Shown: one piece after another, positions 29,283-38,620 of the stretch
Layout: every line of letters starts with the position of its first letter
Position numbering within the stretch: position 1 is the stretch's first letter
Made by a program: the position numbers and the translations under genes
The notes under the pieces: model-generated
The model's database searches: none
What the model saw: only the letters and a program-made list of their open reading frames with translations
Told to the model about the DNA's origin: nothing
Origin: Maritimibacter dapengensis
Lineage (GTDB): Bacteria; Pseudomonadota; Alphaproteobacteria; Rhodobacterales; Rhodobacteraceae
Direction of reading: 5' to 3'
Length of the DNA: 64,000 nucleotides
Assembly (NCBI RefSeq): GCF_019218265.1
Contig: NZ_JAHUZE010000002.1
Span: 806,001-870,000, forward strand

Positions 29283-29309
29283 GCAGCCCGGAGGTGAACT
29301 CCGGGCTGC
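29283..29309. terminator. Perfect 11-bp hairpin between livJ and livG
   Basis: GCAGCCCGGAG, loop GTGAA, CTCCGGGCTGC; no T-run on the minus strand. It lies 26 nt after the livJ stop. Such hairpins often protect the 3' end of the highly expressed binding-protein mRNA or attenuate readthrough into the transporter genes. Confidence 0.6.
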
Positions 29310-29334
29310 GACCATTTCGATTGTCCCTCCGCGA

Positions 29335-30528
29335 TCAGCGGAAAGTGACGGTCTCGTAAGCGCCGCCCTTGATCTCGTATTCCCGGTAGGAGCCAGCGGC
29401 CTCGCCCGGTCCCACGAGTTCCACGTTGGTCGCGCCGACATAGTCGATCTCGCCACCATCCGCCAGGATCTGAAGCGCCTTGCCAAGCTCGCCCGGCAGG
29501 ATCGGCTCGCCCGGAGCGTTGGCCACGTCCATGATGTTGGCTGCGATGGCTTCCGAAGTTGCCTCGCCGCCCTTCATGGCCGCAAGTGCGAGCAGCGCGG
29601 CTGCGTCGTAGCTTTCACGGGTGAACGAGCTTTCGCCATTCACGCCAGCCGCATCGGTGATGGCTTTGAACGCGTCCGCGCCTTCGCCTTCCGACCACGG
29701 CACGGTGCCGTAAGAGCCTTCCATGTCGCCGCCAAGGTCCGCAAGGAGCGCGTCGGCATACATGCCGTCACCCATCACGAACGTGTCGAACGCGCCTGTG
29801 TCGAGCGAGGATTGGATTACGCCCTTGCCGCCCTGGTCGGCATAGCCGAGCACGACGAGCGCGTCGCCACCAGCGGAGGCGAGCGAACCGACTTCAGCCG
29901 AATAGTCGCCCTTGCCATCTTCGTGGGGAACGGTCGTGGTGATCGAGCCGCCCATGCCCTCGAACGCAGCGGCGAAGGCATCGGAGAAGCCCTTGCCGTA
30001 ATCGTTGTTGGTGTAGGTCACGGCGACCGAGGTCACGCCCTTGTCCGTCAGGACCTGCGCGAGCACTTCACCCTGACGGGCATCCGACGGCGCGGTGCGG
30101 AAGAACAGGCCGTTGTCTTCGGCCGTCGAAAGCGCGGGCGAAGTCGAGGATGGCGAAATCATCGGAATACCGTTCGGCATCGCGACGTTGGCGAGCACGG
30201 CGGTCGAAGACCCCGAACAGGCCGCACCCACGATCGCCACGACACCGTCCGCGACGAGTTGTTCGGCGGCGGCGGTTGCGGCGGAGGCATCGACACAGGT
30301 CGTGTCGGCCTGCACCGGTGCGAGTGTCACACCCTCAAGGAAGTTGCCGGATTCGTTCACTTCCGTCATCGCCAGCGCGGCGCTGTCATACATCATCGGG
30401 GTGAGCGATTCGATCGGGCCGGTGAAGCCCAGAAGCACACCGATCTTCACTTCGCTAGAGTGGCTTGCTGCGAAAGCTCCCGGAGCGACAAGCGCGGTCG
30501 CGGCGGTTGCGAGAAGCAGTTTTTTCAT
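29335..30528 (-). CDS. livJ: Periplasmic substrate-binding protein of the Liv transporter
   Basis: 397 aa from the ATG at 30528 (GGGAG upstream). Signal peptide MKKLLLATAATALVAPGAFA. Type 1 periplasmic binding fold of the Leu/Ile/Val family: VKIGVLLGFTGPIESL, VAIVGAACSGSSTAV, MISPSSTSPAL, VTYTNNDYGKGFSDAF, ALVVLGYADQGG. The hinge Ser/Thr contacts for an alpha-amino group (SGSS and SPSSTSPA) are plausible. First gene of the transporter set and separated from glxA by a terminator-like hairpin. Confidence 0.93.
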   Translation of the reverse strand: MKKLLLATAATALVAPGAFAASHSSEVKIGVLLGFTGPIESLTPMMYDSAALAMTEVNESGNFLEGVTLAPVQADTTCVDASAATAAAEQLVADGVVAIVGAACSGSSTAVLANVAMPNGIPMISPSSTSPALSTAEDNGLFFRTAPSDARQGEVLAQVLTDKGVTSVAVTYTNNDYGKGFSDAFAAAFEGMGGSITTTVPHEDGKGDYSAEVGSLASAGGDALVVLGYADQGGKGVIQSSLDTGAFDTFVMGDGMYADALLADLGGDMEGSYGTVPWSEGEGADAFKAITDAAGVNGESSFTRESYDAAALLALAAMKGGEATSEAIAANIMDVANAPGEPILPGELGKALQILADGGEIDYVGATNVELVGPGEAAGSYREYEIKGGAYETVTFR

Positions 30529-30583
30529 TGGTTTTCTCCCATGTTGGAACAAGTTCCTGCCGACACTGTAACGTGGGTTTTAC

Positions 30584-30607
30584 AAATGAAAAGAGGGGCA
30601 GCGCCCC
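30584..30607 (-). terminator. Probable terminator of the glxA-type gene
   Basis: On the minus strand GGGGC-GCT-GCCCC is followed by TCTTTTCATTT. It lies 43 nt after the regulator's stop and before the livJ start. Confidence 0.5.
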
Positions 30608-30649
30608 GGTGTGCGGCTGACCCTTGGTCAAGCACGCGTGAAGCTGCGG

Positions 30650-31648
30650 CTATTCCGTCGTCTCGTCCGCTTCCGCGCCCTGCGATCCGCGCTCCCGATA
30701 CGGGGTCGAACCGTATTGCGCCCTGTAGCATTTCGAGAAATGCGAAGGGCTCGTGAAGCCCGAGGCAAGCGCTACGTTGATCACGTTCATGTCGGTCTGC
30801 ATCAGCAGGTTACGCGCTCTCCCGAGCCGAAGCTCCATGTAATAGCGCTTGGGCGATCTGTTCATGTAGCGGCGGAACAGGCGCTCGAGCTGGCGCGTCG
30901 ACAACCCGACCTCGGCAGCAAGAGCCGCAGGCCGGATCGGCTCTTCGATATGCGTTTCCATCTTCTGAATGACCGCCGAAAGCTTCGGATGGCGTACCCC
31001 GATGCGGGTCGGCACGGAAAGCCGCTGCGTGTCGCGATCCGTGCGAATGGAGGTGTAGATTTGCTGATCTGCGACGGCGTTCGCGATTTCGGACCCATGG
31101 TCCCGAGCGATCAACGCCAGCATCAGGTCCATCGAAGCGGTGCCGCCGGCGGTCGTGATGATCTTTCCGTCAATCACGTAGATCGACTTCGTCAGGTCCA
31201 CTTCCGGGAAAGCTTCGAGAAAGCCGTCGTGGTTTTCCCAGTGGATGGTCGCGCGTTTTTCGTCGAGCAGACCGGCCTTGGCGAGTGTATAGGCCGCCGT
31301 GCACAGGCCGGCGATGGTTACACCCCGGCGTGCTTCCCGGCGAAGCCAGGAAATGAGCTTCTGGCTGGTCGCCTTGGAAATGTTCGTGCCACCGCAGAGA
31401 ACGACCACGTCATTGTGCTGCAATTCCTCGAGATCGCCGTCCAGGATCACCGTGCTGCCGGCTGAACAGCTGGCCGTCTCTCCGCCTTCGCCGACGAGGG
31501 ACCAGGAATAGGCATCGACACCAAGCTGACGATTGGCGAGCCGCAGAGCGTCGAGCGCGCCTGCGAAACTCAGGAGCGTGAACTCAGGCAGCATCACGAA
31601 AACAAAGCGCTTTTGCCTGGGCGTGTCGGGTCTTTCGGTCATCGTCAT
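30650..31648 (-). CDS. GlxA-type AraC regulator with DJ-1/PfpI domain
   Basis: 332 aa. N-terminal DJ-1/PfpI-like domain (about 14-190: [49 protein letters not shown] with the nucleophile-elbow Cys, [11 protein letters not shown]) and C-terminal AraC HTH (about 220-320: [46 protein letters not shown]). Relatives regulate glycine betaine, carnitine or arginine catabolism. It sits next to livJ on the same strand and may control it. A GTCCA-TT-TGGAC palindrome lies upstream. Confidence 0.88.
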   Translation of the reverse strand: MTMTERPDTPRQKRFVFVMLPEFTLLSFAGALDALRLANRQLGVDAYSWSLVGEGGETASCSAGSTVILDGDLEELQHNDVVVLCGGTNISKATSQKLISWLRREARRGVTIAGLCTAAYTLAKAGLLDEKRATIHWENHDGFLEAFPEVDLTKSIYVIDGKIITTAGGTASMDLMLALIARDHGSEIANAVADQQIYTSIRTDRDTQRLSVPTRIGVRHPKLSAVIQKMETHIEEPIRPAALAAEVGLSTRQLERLFRRYMNRSPKRYYMELRLGRARNLLMQTDMNVINVALASGFTSPSHFSKCYRAQYGSTPYRERGSQGAEADETTE

Positions 31649-31685
31649 CTGTTGTCTGGAACTGTCGTCCGGCTTTCACCGCATT

Positions 31686-31697
31686 GTCCATTTGGAC
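31686..31697. promoter_or_regulatory. Palindrome upstream of the GlxA-type gene
   Basis: GTCCA-TT-TGGAC, a perfect 5-bp inverted repeat 38 bp upstream of the regulator start, in the divergent gap shared with the DAHP synthase gene. Possible regulator site; AraC proteins more often bind direct repeats, so the binder is uncertain. Confidence 0.3.
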
Positions 31698-31737
31698 CAT
31701 TTTTGAACCAGCGCGGCAAGAGCGCGGAGGTTTTGTT

Positions 31738-31766
31738 TTGCAACTCGCCGGGGGCGTCGGTATACA
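31738..31766 (+). promoter_or_regulatory. Promoter of the DAHP synthase gene
   Basis: TTGCAA (31738-31743), 17-bp spacer, TATACA (31761-31766). Good match to sigma-70 consensus; transcription would start near 31773, just before the LacI-type operator. Confidence 0.65.
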
Positions 31767-31782
31767 CCCGATATTTTCAACG

Positions 31783-31800
31783 GGTGTTGCCGCTAACACC
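31783..31800 (+). promoter_or_regulatory. LacI-family (CceR/GntR-type) operator before the DAHP synthase gene
   Basis: GGTGTTGCCGCTAACACC: core TGTTGCCGCTAACA differs by one base from the edd operator core TGTTACCGCTAACA at 61172-61185. It lies about 10-27 nt downstream of the predicted start site, a classical repressor roadblock position. A second hairpin CCACGGG-GCGAA-CCCGTGG follows near 31812-31830. Confidence 0.55.
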
Positions 31801-31848
31801 TTTGATGCAGACCACGGGGCGAACCCGTGGACCGGATGGAGCGAGACG

Positions 31849-33219
31849 ATGACGGATTGGAACAAGTCAGCATGGCGCGAAAAGCCGCGCGTTCAGATGC
31901 CCGACTACACGGATCAGGCCGCACTGGCCGAGGTCGAGGCGCAGCTTTCCAAATATCCGCCGCTGGTCTTCGCCGGGGAAGCCCGCCGTCTGCGCGCTGA
32001 GCTGGCTGCGGCATCGCGTGGTGAGGCCTTCCTGCTTCAGGGCGGCGACTGCGCTGAGAGCTTCGCAGAATTCTCGGCCGACAACATCCGTGACACGTTC
32101 AAGGTCATGCTTCAGATGGCGATGGTCCTGACCTATGGCGCGAAAGTGCCGGTGGTGAAGGTGGGCCGCATGGCCGGGCAATTCGCAAAGCCGCGCTCGG
32201 CCCCGACCGAAACGGTTCAGGGCGTCGAGCTCCCGAGCTACCGGGGCGACATCATCAACGACCTCGATTTCACGGAAACGTCGCGCGTCCCGAACCCGCA
32301 GAAGATGCTGCACGCCTATACACAGTCGGCGGCGACGCTGAACCTCGTGCGGGCGTTTTCGACGGGCGGTTTCGCAGATATTCACCGGGTCCACGCCTGG
32401 ACACTGGGGTTCACGGAAAGCGATGAAGCCGAGAAGTATCGGGATATGGCGAACCGTATCCAGGATGCGCTCGACTTCATGGGTGCCGCGGGCCTGACGT
32501 CTGACGTGAACCACGAACTCTCCACTGTGGATTTCTACACCTCCCACGAAGCGCTTCTGCTGGAATACGAAGAGGCACTTGCGCGTCTCGATTCCACCTC
32601 CGGCCAGTGGGTCGCGGGCTCGGGTCACATGATCTGGATCGGCGACCGCACGCGGCAGCCGGACGGTGCGCATGTGGAATTCGCCCGTGGCGTGATCAAC
32701 CCGATCGGGTTGAAATGCGGGCCGACGACCACGCCGGAGGACCTCAAGGTCCTGATGAACAAGCTCAACCCCAACAACGACGCGGGCCGCCTGACGCTGA
32801 TCGCGCGGTTCGGAGCGGGCAAGGTGGCCGAGCATCTTCCGCGCCTGATCGAGACAGTTCAGGCCGAGGGCGCCAACGTGGTCTGGTCCTGCGACCCGAT
32901 GCACGGCAACACGATCAAGTCGGAATCCGGTTACAAGACCCGGCCCTTCAATCAGGTGCTGTCGGAAGTGCAGGAGTTCTTCGCGGTGCACCGCGAGCAT
33001 GGGACAATCCCGGGCGGCGTGCATTTCGAGATGACAGGCCAAGACGTCACCGAATGCACCGGCGGTGTCCGGGCGGTGACGGACGAGGATCTTTCCGATC
33101 GCTACCACACCGCTTGCGACCCGCGTCTGAACGCGTCGCAATCGCTTGAATTGGCGTTCCTCGTGGCCGAGGAATTGTCGAACAACGGGCGGCGCGACCA
33201 GGCGGTGGCATCAGCCTGA
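31849..33219 (+). CDS. Class II 3-deoxy-7-phosphoheptulonate synthase
   Basis: 456 aa, plant/Mycobacterium-type (class II) DAHP synthase: [16 protein letters not shown] at the start, [76 protein letters not shown] and [18 protein letters not shown]. It condenses phosphoenolpyruvate with erythrose 4-phosphate at the entry of the shikimate pathway; metal ligands come from the C-A-E, H-x-E and D motifs. Own promoter, LacI-type operator and strong terminator, so monocistronic. This start has GGAGCGAGACG upstream. Confidence 0.95.
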   Translation: MTDWNKSAWREKPRVQMPDYTDQAALAEVEAQLSKYPPLVFAGEARRLRAELAAASRGEAFLLQGGDCAESFAEFSADNIRDTFKVMLQMAMVLTYGAKVPVVKVGRMAGQFAKPRSAPTETVQGVELPSYRGDIINDLDFTETSRVPNPQKMLHAYTQSAATLNLVRAFSTGGFADIHRVHAWTLGFTESDEAEKYRDMANRIQDALDFMGAAGLTSDVNHELSTVDFYTSHEALLLEYEEALARLDSTSGQWVAGSGHMIWIGDRTRQPDGAHVEFARGVINPIGLKCGPTTTPEDLKVLMNKLNPNNDAGRLTLIARFGAGKVAEHLPRLIETVQAEGANVVWSCDPMHGNTIKSESGYKTRPFNQVLSEVQEFFAVHREHGTIPGGVHFEMTGQDVTECTGGVRAVTDEDLSDRYHTACDPRLNASQSLELAFLVAEELSNNGRRDQAVASA

Positions 33220-33241
33220 CGAACGCGACACGATCACGTGG

Positions 33242-33272
33242 AAAACCCCGGTCTTGTGCCGGGGTTTTTTTT
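33242..33272 (+). terminator. Terminator of the DAHP synthase gene
   Basis: AAAACCCCGG, loop TCTTGTG, CCGGGG and eight T residues. A strong rho-independent terminator 22 nt after the stop. Confidence 0.93.
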
Positions 33273-33326
33273 ATTGAGGAGTCACAGAAGAATTATCGGC
33301 TAACCTTCTGTAACTAAGTGTATAGT

Positions 33327-34031
33327 TCAGTCCCGACGCGCGTCTTTGTCCGCGTCATGGACCAGCCGGAGAAAGCCGCCGTCATCGTCGGACTTCCCTT
33401 GGAATGCCGCTTGGCGCTCCGCCAATTCGGCCTTGTGCTTCGGCGCGGATGCATCGGCAAACCCGGCGTAGAGGGGCGGTTCGTCTCCGAGGATCGGGTC
33501 GATCTCTTTGGATTGTATTCTGAACCGACGCGGGCCGCGCCCGATCTTGCCTTTCGCCTGCAAAGCCCCGAAAACGCGCGTGGGTCGGCCCTGTTCATCT
33601 TTCAGCGGCAGCAGCACCATCTGCGCCTCAAGTTTCGGGCGGGTGAGCCCGTGGTCGGAATCCAGCGTCACTTTCACCTTGGCGGGGCTTTCCAGCACCG
33701 TTTCCAGCAGGGTCTTCAGGTCGCGTCGCGCTTCGGGCAGGAACATCGCGGTGATCGGCATACCACGCACTTCCATGCCCATCAGATCGTTGAGGTGCAT
33801 CCCGGCGAGCCGGAACCGCGCGACGCCCGGCGCGATTTTTTCGAGCACGAAGGCGAATTCGAGCACGTCGGATATCCCCCGCGGATCGACCTCGCGACGG
33901 GCGGGCATCAGGCGGCCGTTGCGCAGACCTTCCCAATAGGCCTCGACTCGGCGGATGGACGGGAAATTCAGCTGATCCCGGATCGGCGTGATCGAAATGA
34001 CATTCGTACCTTTCATATACTCGATCTTCAT
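33327..34031 (-). CDS. PAS-domain protein (PAS_5 family)
   Basis: 234 aa. Residues about 15-165 match the alphaproteobacterial PAS_5 family: YWEGLRNGRLMPARREVDPRGISDVLEFAFVLE, RFRLAGMHLNDLMGMEVRGMP and VLLPLKDEQGRPTRVFGAL. No output domain is visible; the tail is charged. These single-domain PAS proteins are of unknown function, some tied to cell-cycle or stress signalling. Divergent from yicC; the shared gap contains a repeated motif. Confidence 0.82.
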   Translation of the reverse strand: MKIEYMKGTNVISITPIRDQLNFPSIRRVEAYWEGLRNGRLMPARREVDPRGISDVLEFAFVLEKIAPGVARFRLAGMHLNDLMGMEVRGMPITAMFLPEARRDLKTLLETVLESPAKVKVTLDSDHGLTRPKLEAQMVLLPLKDEQGRPTRVFGALQAKGKIGRGPRRFRIQSKEIDPILGDEPPLYAGFADASAPKHKAELAERQAAFQGKSDDDGGFLRLVHDADKDARRD

Positions 34032-34144
34032 AATGTTCCCCTCATCGCATCGTCCGAACCGCTGCCGGCAGAGCTACCGCCGCTTTGTTGCCCCGGTGCG
34101 ACGGCTCTGTTAACGAATGGTCGGCGTTTGTTACCGATGCCTTA

Positions 34145-34181
34145 ATCTGCCACATTTTTGCCCGAAATGGGGCAAAATCTG
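34145..34181. promoter_or_regulatory. Motif in both orientations upstream of yicC and the PAS gene
   Basis: AATGGGGCAAAATCTG (34166-34181, plus strand) matches 15 of 16 bases of AATGTGGCAAAATCTG at 23445-23460. On the minus strand AATGTGGCAGAT (34156-34145) is a partial copy facing the other way. The yicC ribosome site follows directly, so the motif lies in its promoter or leader. Confidence 0.4.
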
Positions 34182-34193
34182 AAGAAAGGGTTA

Positions 34194-35114
34194 ATGTCAG
34201 TGAACGCCAAGGCGACCGAAAGCACTCCGAAATCAATGACCGGTTTCGCCGCAGCCAAGGGCGCGCTCGCGCCGTGGAGCTGGTCGTGGGACATCCGCTC
34301 GGTCAACGCGAAGGGCCTTGATATAAGGCTCCGCGTCCCCGATTGGATCGAAGGCCTGGAACCCGCCGTGCGCAAAGCCATCGGCTCGGCAGTCGCGCGT
34401 GGGAACGTCACTCTGTCCCTGCGCGTCACCCGCGACACCGATGAGGCCGGGCTGGCCCTGAATGTGGCAACGCTGGACGAGGTGCTGTCCACGCTTGGCG
34501 AGATACAGGCGCGGGCCGGGCAGGTCGGTCTAGAGCTTGCCGTGCCGAACGCGGTGGATATCGCGACGATGCGGGGCGTGTTGCAAAACGCGCAGGTGGA
34601 GGATGACACCGGACCGCTTATGAAAGCTTTAACAGGCGAACTCCCGGCGCTTCTGGCAGATTTCAACGCGATGCGCGCGCATGAAGGCGTGGCGCTGATC
34701 CAGATTCTCAGTGGGCAACTGGACCAGATCGAAGCGCTTGTCGCCGAGGCCGAAGCGCTCCTGTCCGAGCGCAGCGCGGCGCAAGCCGAGGCGATGCGCG
34801 GCGCGATGGCCCGTGTGATGGAGAACACGGACGGGATCGACGGCGACCGGATCGAGCAGGAGCTTGCCCTGATCGCCGTGAAGTCGGACGTGCGCGAGGA
34901 GTTGGATCGATTGACGGCCCATGTCGCACAGGCGCGCAGCCTCATGACCGGGGATGAACCGCGTGGCCGCAAGCTCGATTTCCTGATGCAGGAATTCAAT
35001 CGCGAGGCCAATACGCTGTGCTCCAAGGCAGGATTTCAGCCGTTGACGCGGATCGGTCTGGACCTCAAAACCCTGATCGACCAGATGCGTGAGCAGGTCC
35101 AGAATATCGAGTAG
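34194..35114 (+). CDS. yicC: YicC-family endoribonuclease
   Basis: About 306 aa. ATG at 34194 with AAAGGG 4 nt upstream; MTGFAAAKG and [27 protein letters not shown] are the YicC_N core, and the C-terminal DUF1732 part reads [23 protein letters not shown] and [23 protein letters not shown]. coli YicC is an endoribonuclease; in many genomes the gene precedes gmk, as here (10 nt gap). Confidence 0.93.
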   Translation: MSVNAKATESTPKSMTGFAAAKGALAPWSWSWDIRSVNAKGLDIRLRVPDWIEGLEPAVRKAIGSAVARGNVTLSLRVTRDTDEAGLALNVATLDEVLSTLGEIQARAGQVGLELAVPNAVDIATMRGVLQNAQVEDDTGPLMKALTGELPALLADFNAMRAHEGVALIQILSGQLDQIEALVAEAEALLSERSAAQAEAMRGAMARVMENTDGIDGDRIEQELALIAVKSDVREELDRLTAHVAQARSLMTGDEPRGRKLDFLMQEFNREANTLCSKAGFQPLTRIGLDLKTLIDQMREQVQNIE

Positions 35115-35124
35115 GAACAAGGCC

Positions 35125-35766
35125 ATGAAACGACGCGGGCTTCTTATCATCCTGTCTTCGCCCTCGGGCGCAGGCAAATCCACGCTGGCGCATCGGCTGA
35201 TGGATTGGGACCCGACGTTGAGCTTCTCGGTCTCGGCCACGACGCGTGCGCCGCGCGACGGCGAGGTGGACGGGGTGGATTACCGGTTCATGGACGAGGC
35301 CGGGTTCAAACGCCTCGTGCAGGACGGAGAGATGCTCGAACACGCGCATGTTTTCGGCAATTTCTATGGCTCGCCCGAAGCGCCGGTGCGCGAGGCGATC
35401 GAGGCCGGGCGAGATGTTCTGTTCGACATCGACTGGCAGGGCGCCGAGCAGATCAAGCATTCGGCGCTGCGCGACCATGTGCTGTCGATCTTCGTATTGC
35501 CGCCTTCCATTGCGGAGTTGCGGCGGCGATTGGTGAGCCGCGCGAAGGACACCGAGGATACGATCTCGAAGCGGATGCTGAAAAGCTGGGACGAGATAAG
35601 CCATTGGCATGGCTACGATTATGTCCTTGTGAACGACGATCTCGACACGACGTTCGATAAGCTCAAGACCATCGTAGAGGCCGAAAGATTGCGGCAGGCA
35701 CAGCAGCCGGACCTTTTCCCCTTCATCCGGTCGCTTCAGGCAGAATTCGACGAGGAGAGCACATGA
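35125..35766 (+). CDS. gmk: Guanylate kinase
   Basis: 213 aa. P-loop [10 protein letters not shown] near residue 10, GMP-binding [21 protein letters not shown] and [13 protein letters not shown], then [11 protein letters not shown]. Phosphorylates GMP to GDP. Overlaps the start of the downstream gamma carbonic anhydrase-type gene by 4 nt. Confidence 0.97.
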   Translation: MKRRGLLIILSSPSGAGKSTLAHRLMDWDPTLSFSVSATTRAPRDGEVDGVDYRFMDEAGFKRLVQDGEMLEHAHVFGNFYGSPEAPVREAIEAGRDVLFDIDWQGAEQIKHSALRDHVLSIFVLPPSIAELRRRLVSRAKDTEDTISKRMLKSWDEISHWHGYDYVLVNDDLDTTFDKLKTIVEAERLRQAQQPDLFPFIRSLQAEFDEEST

Positions 35767-36284
35767 TTTATGAACTCGACGGCCATAATCCGGTGATCGA
35801 CGACAGCGCCTGGGTGGCCCCGGATGCGAATATCATCGGCAAGGTGATGCTGGGGCCGGAAAGCTCTGTCTGGTTCGGGTGCACGCTGCGCGGTGACAAT
35901 GAGATGCTGACGGTCGGACGCGGCACGAATGTTCAGGAAAACTGCGTGTTTCACACGGATATGGGCTTCCCGTTGACGCTCGGTGAGAATGTGACGGTCG
36001 GGCACAAGGCCATGCTACACGGTTGCACTGTGGGCGACGGGAGCCTCATCGGGATGGGGGCGACGGTTTTGAACGGGGCGGTGATCGGCAAGGGTTGCCT
36101 GATCGGGGCCGGCGCGCTGGTGACGGAAGGGAAAGAGATGCCGGACGGGAGCCTTGTCATGGGCGCGCCGGGGAAGGTGGTGCGGGAATTGGACGATCAG
36201 GCGAAACAGGCCCTGATCGCCTCGGCGCTGCATTATCAGGAAAACGCGCGCCGGTTCCGCAACGGGCTCAAGCAGATCGGTTAG
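35763..36284 (+). CDS. Gamma carbonic anhydrase-family protein
   Basis: 173 aa left-handed beta-helix with hexapeptide repeats: [69 protein letters not shown]. The zinc-ligand histidines are in [13 protein letters not shown] as in Cam/YrdA proteins. It may be a carbonic anhydrase or a ferripyochelin-binding-type homologue without activity. ATGA overlap with gmk. Confidence 0.9.
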   Translation: MIYELDGHNPVIDDSAWVAPDANIIGKVMLGPESSVWFGCTLRGDNEMLTVGRGTNVQENCVFHTDMGFPLTLGENVTVGHKAMLHGCTVGDGSLIGMGATVLNGAVIGKGCLIGAGALVTEGKEMPDGSLVMGAPGKVVRELDDQAKQALIASALHYQENARRFRNGLKQIG

Positions 36285-36325
36285 GCGAACGCCGGATTAA
36301 CCGGGGTCGGAGGCCGTTTTCGACA

Positions 36326-36365
36326 CATATGTATCACGTATGGAAGACGTATGGATCGCGTATGG
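36326..36365. repeat. Four 7-bp direct repeats at 11-bp spacing
   Basis: CATATGT (36326), CGTATGG (36337), CGTATGG (36348), CGTATGG (36359), each separated by 4 bp. The 7+4 format equals that of PhoB/OmpR-type operators, but the array lies between two convergent genes (carbonic anhydrase-type and gpt), not at an obvious promoter. Confidence 0.6.
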
Positions 36366-36446
36366 CAAAGCGTCGGTGCGGCGAACGGCGCAGAATGTGC
36401 TAACGCCACCGCACGCTGTCGTCATATTTCGTGTACCGGAGCGGGG

Positions 36447-36953
36447 TCAGTCGGTGCCGCGATAGGGCTCGACATACTGAAGCGCCATGTCCCACGGAAA
36501 GAAGATCCACGTGTCCTGGCTGACCTCGGTGATGTAGCTCTGGACCATTGGCTTGCCCTTGGGCTTGGCATAGACGGTCGCGAAATGCGCCTTTGGCATG
36601 AGGTTGCGCACGACTTCCAGGGTCCTGCCGGTATCCACGAGGTCGTCGACGACCAGAACGCCGGTGCCGTCTCCGATCACCTCCATGTCCGGTGACTTGA
36701 TGACCACGGGTTCTGACTGCGTCTGGTGGTTGTAGCTCTTCACGCTGATCGTATCGACCATGCGAATGTCGAGTTCGCGGGCCACGATCATCGCCGGTGC
36801 AAGCCCGCCGCGTGTGATCGCCACGACGGCGCGCCAGCTTCCATCGTCCGGGCCTTGCCCGTCGAGCCGCCATGCGAGCGCGCGGCTGTCGCGATGGATC
36901 TGGTCCCAGCTGACGTGGAAGCCTTTTTCGTGGGGCAGGCGATTGTCGGTCAT
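36447..36953 (-). CDS. gpt: Xanthine-guanine phosphoribosyltransferase
   Basis: 168 aa. PRPP-binding motif [15 protein letters not shown], plus [32 protein letters not shown] typical of Gpt, and C-terminal [17 protein letters not shown]. Salvages xanthine and guanine to nucleotides. Coupled to fabI by an ATGA overlap, a pairing with no obvious functional link. A purine-type NCS2 permease is encoded at 51.4-52.7 kb. Confidence 0.93.
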   Translation of the reverse strand: MTDNRLPHEKGFHVSWDQIHRDSRALAWRLDGQGPDDGSWRAVVAITRGGLAPAMIVARELDIRMVDTISVKSYNHQTQSEPVVIKSPDMEVIGDGTGVLVVDDLVDTGRTLEVVRNLMPKAHFATVYAKPKGKPMVQSYITEVSQDTWIFFPWDMALQYVEPYRGTD

Positions 36954-37774
36954 TCTTCTTTCCGTCCCGTGACGAGGTCGATGTCCGGCGCGTCCACGGC
37001 TTTCATCCCGACGACGTGGTAGCCCGCGTCGACGTGATGCGTCTCGCCGGTCACGCCGGAGCCGAGATCGGAGAGGAGATAGAGCGCGGATTTGCCAACG
37101 TCCTGAATGGTCACGTTGCGCCGGAGCGGCGAGTTCATTTCGTTCCATTTCAGGATGTAGCGGAAATCGCCGATGCCGGAGGCGGCCAGCGTCTTGATCG
37201 GCCCCGCGGAGATCGAGTTGACGCGGATGCCGTCCTTGCCGAGGTCTTCGGCGAGGTAGCGCACGGAGGCCTCCAGCGCGGCCTTGGCGACACCCATAAC
37301 GTTGTAATGCGGCATGACTTGCTCGGCGCCGTAATAGGTGAGCGTCAGCATCGCGCCGCCGTTCGGCATGAGAGCCGCGGCGCGGCGGGCGACGGAGGTG
37401 AAGGAATAGACCGACACGTCCATCGTGTTCTTGAAGTTCTCGCGGCTGGTATCGACGTAGCGGCCACGCAATTCGGACTTGTCGGAAAAGCCGATGGCGT
37501 GGACGACGAAATCGAGGCTGCCCCATTCTTTCTCGAGCGTCGCGAAGAGGGCGTCGGTGGAGGCTTCGTCCATTACGTCGCAGGGGATGACGAATTGCGA
37601 CCCCAGCTGTTCGGCCAGCGGCAGAACCCGCTTTTTCATCATGTCGCCCTGGTAAGAGAACGCCAGTTCCGCGCCTGCCTCATGGCATGCCTGCGCGATG
37701 CCCCAGGCGATCGACTTGTCGTTCGCCAGCCCCATGATCAAGCCGCGCTTGCCTTGCATCAACCCGTTGGACAT
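36950..37774 (-). CDS. fabI: Enoyl-[acyl-carrier-protein] reductase (NADH)
   Basis: 274 aa SDR protein with the FabI signature: [17 protein letters not shown] at the nucleotide site, [37 protein letters not shown] (Tyr-x6-Lys catalytic pair) and [17 protein letters not shown]. Last reductive step of fatty acid elongation; the triclosan target family. It is divergent from pdxH, and GCCTGC-GTC-GCAGGC lies in the gap at 37841-37855. Confidence 0.96.
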   Translation of the reverse strand: MSNGLMQGKRGLIMGLANDKSIAWGIAQACHEAGAELAFSYQGDMMKKRVLPLAEQLGSQFVIPCDVMDEASTDALFATLEKEWGSLDFVVHAIGFSDKSELRGRYVDTSRENFKNTMDVSVYSFTSVARRAAALMPNGGAMLTLTYYGAEQVMPHYNVMGVAKAALEASVRYLAEDLGKDGIRVNSISAGPIKTLAASGIGDFRYILKWNEMNSPLRRNVTIQDVGKSALYLLSDLGSGVTGETHHVDAGYHVVGMKAVDAPDIDLVTGRKEE

Positions 37775-37893
37775 GCCTGTTTCCCCGTCCCATCGACTTT
37801 CGTATTGGCCCGGTTTATGAGATTGACGTGGCGGCTTCAAGCCTGCGTCGCAGGCGGGCTGAACAAGGTTTGTGCACGTGGGGAAGCAGTCGC

Positions 37894-38499
37894 ATGAGTG
37901 ACCGGAGTGGTATTTTCGCAGGTGACGATCCCTTTGCGCTTGTGCGCGAATGGATGGCGGAAGCGGAAGCGAGCGAACCGAATGACGCCAATGCAATCGC
38001 GTTGTCCACGGTCGATGCCGATGGTTTGCCCAACGCGCGCATGGTGCTTCTGAAAGAAGTCACCGCCGATGCCTTTGTTTTCTATACGAATTACGGATCG
38101 GCCAAGGCGCGAGAGATCGACGGGGCCGGGAAAGCCGCATTCGTGATGCATTGGAAAAGCCTGCGCCGCCAGGTGCGGGTGCGCGGGATCGTGTCGCGCT
38201 TCGACGGGCCGGAGGCAAACGAATACTATGCGTCGCGCTCACTCAAGAGCCGGTTGGGGGCCTGGGCATCGCGCCAGAGCGAACCGTTGGAGAGCCGCGG
38301 CGCTCTGATGGCCGAGGTGGCCAAGGTCACGGCCCAGCACGGCACCCATCCCGACAGGCCGCCGTTCTGGGGCGGATACCGCCTTTCACCGCTCGAAATC
38401 GAGTTCTGGGCGGACGGCGCATTCAGGCTTCATGACCGCTTTCAATGGCGTCGCGCGGCTCTTGATGAAGATTGGTCCATTCTCCGACTAAATCCGTAA
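37894..38499 (+). CDS. pdxH: Pyridoxamine 5'-phosphate oxidase
   Basis: 201 aa. Split-barrel FMN enzyme: [80 protein letters not shown] and the C-terminal [17 protein letters not shown] ... [16 protein letters not shown]. Oxidises PNP/PMP to pyridoxal 5'-phosphate. GGGGAAG 7 nt before the ATG fixes the start. Confidence 0.96.
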   Translation: MSDRSGIFAGDDPFALVREWMAEAEASEPNDANAIALSTVDADGLPNARMVLLKEVTADAFVFYTNYGSAKAREIDGAGKAAFVMHWKSLRRQVRVRGIVSRFDGPEANEYYASRSLKSRLGAWASRQSEPLESRGALMAEVAKVTAQHGTHPDRPPFWGGYRLSPLEIEFWADGAFRLHDRFQWRRAALDEDWSILRLNP

Positions 38500-38620
38500 G
38501 TCTAGGAAACTCGGCCTAAAATGGGCACGACCTATCCAAAAGTTAGTATAGGGACGCTTGTTCTGGCGGGTACAATGGGCCATGATAAATATGGGGATGT
38601 GGACAACACAGGTGGTCCGA

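Noticed and set aside
34108-34140. Third CceR/GntR-like operator upstream of yicC
   Set aside because: TTGTTACCG is present as a half-site, but the second half reads ATGCC instead of CTAACAA; the palindrome fails.
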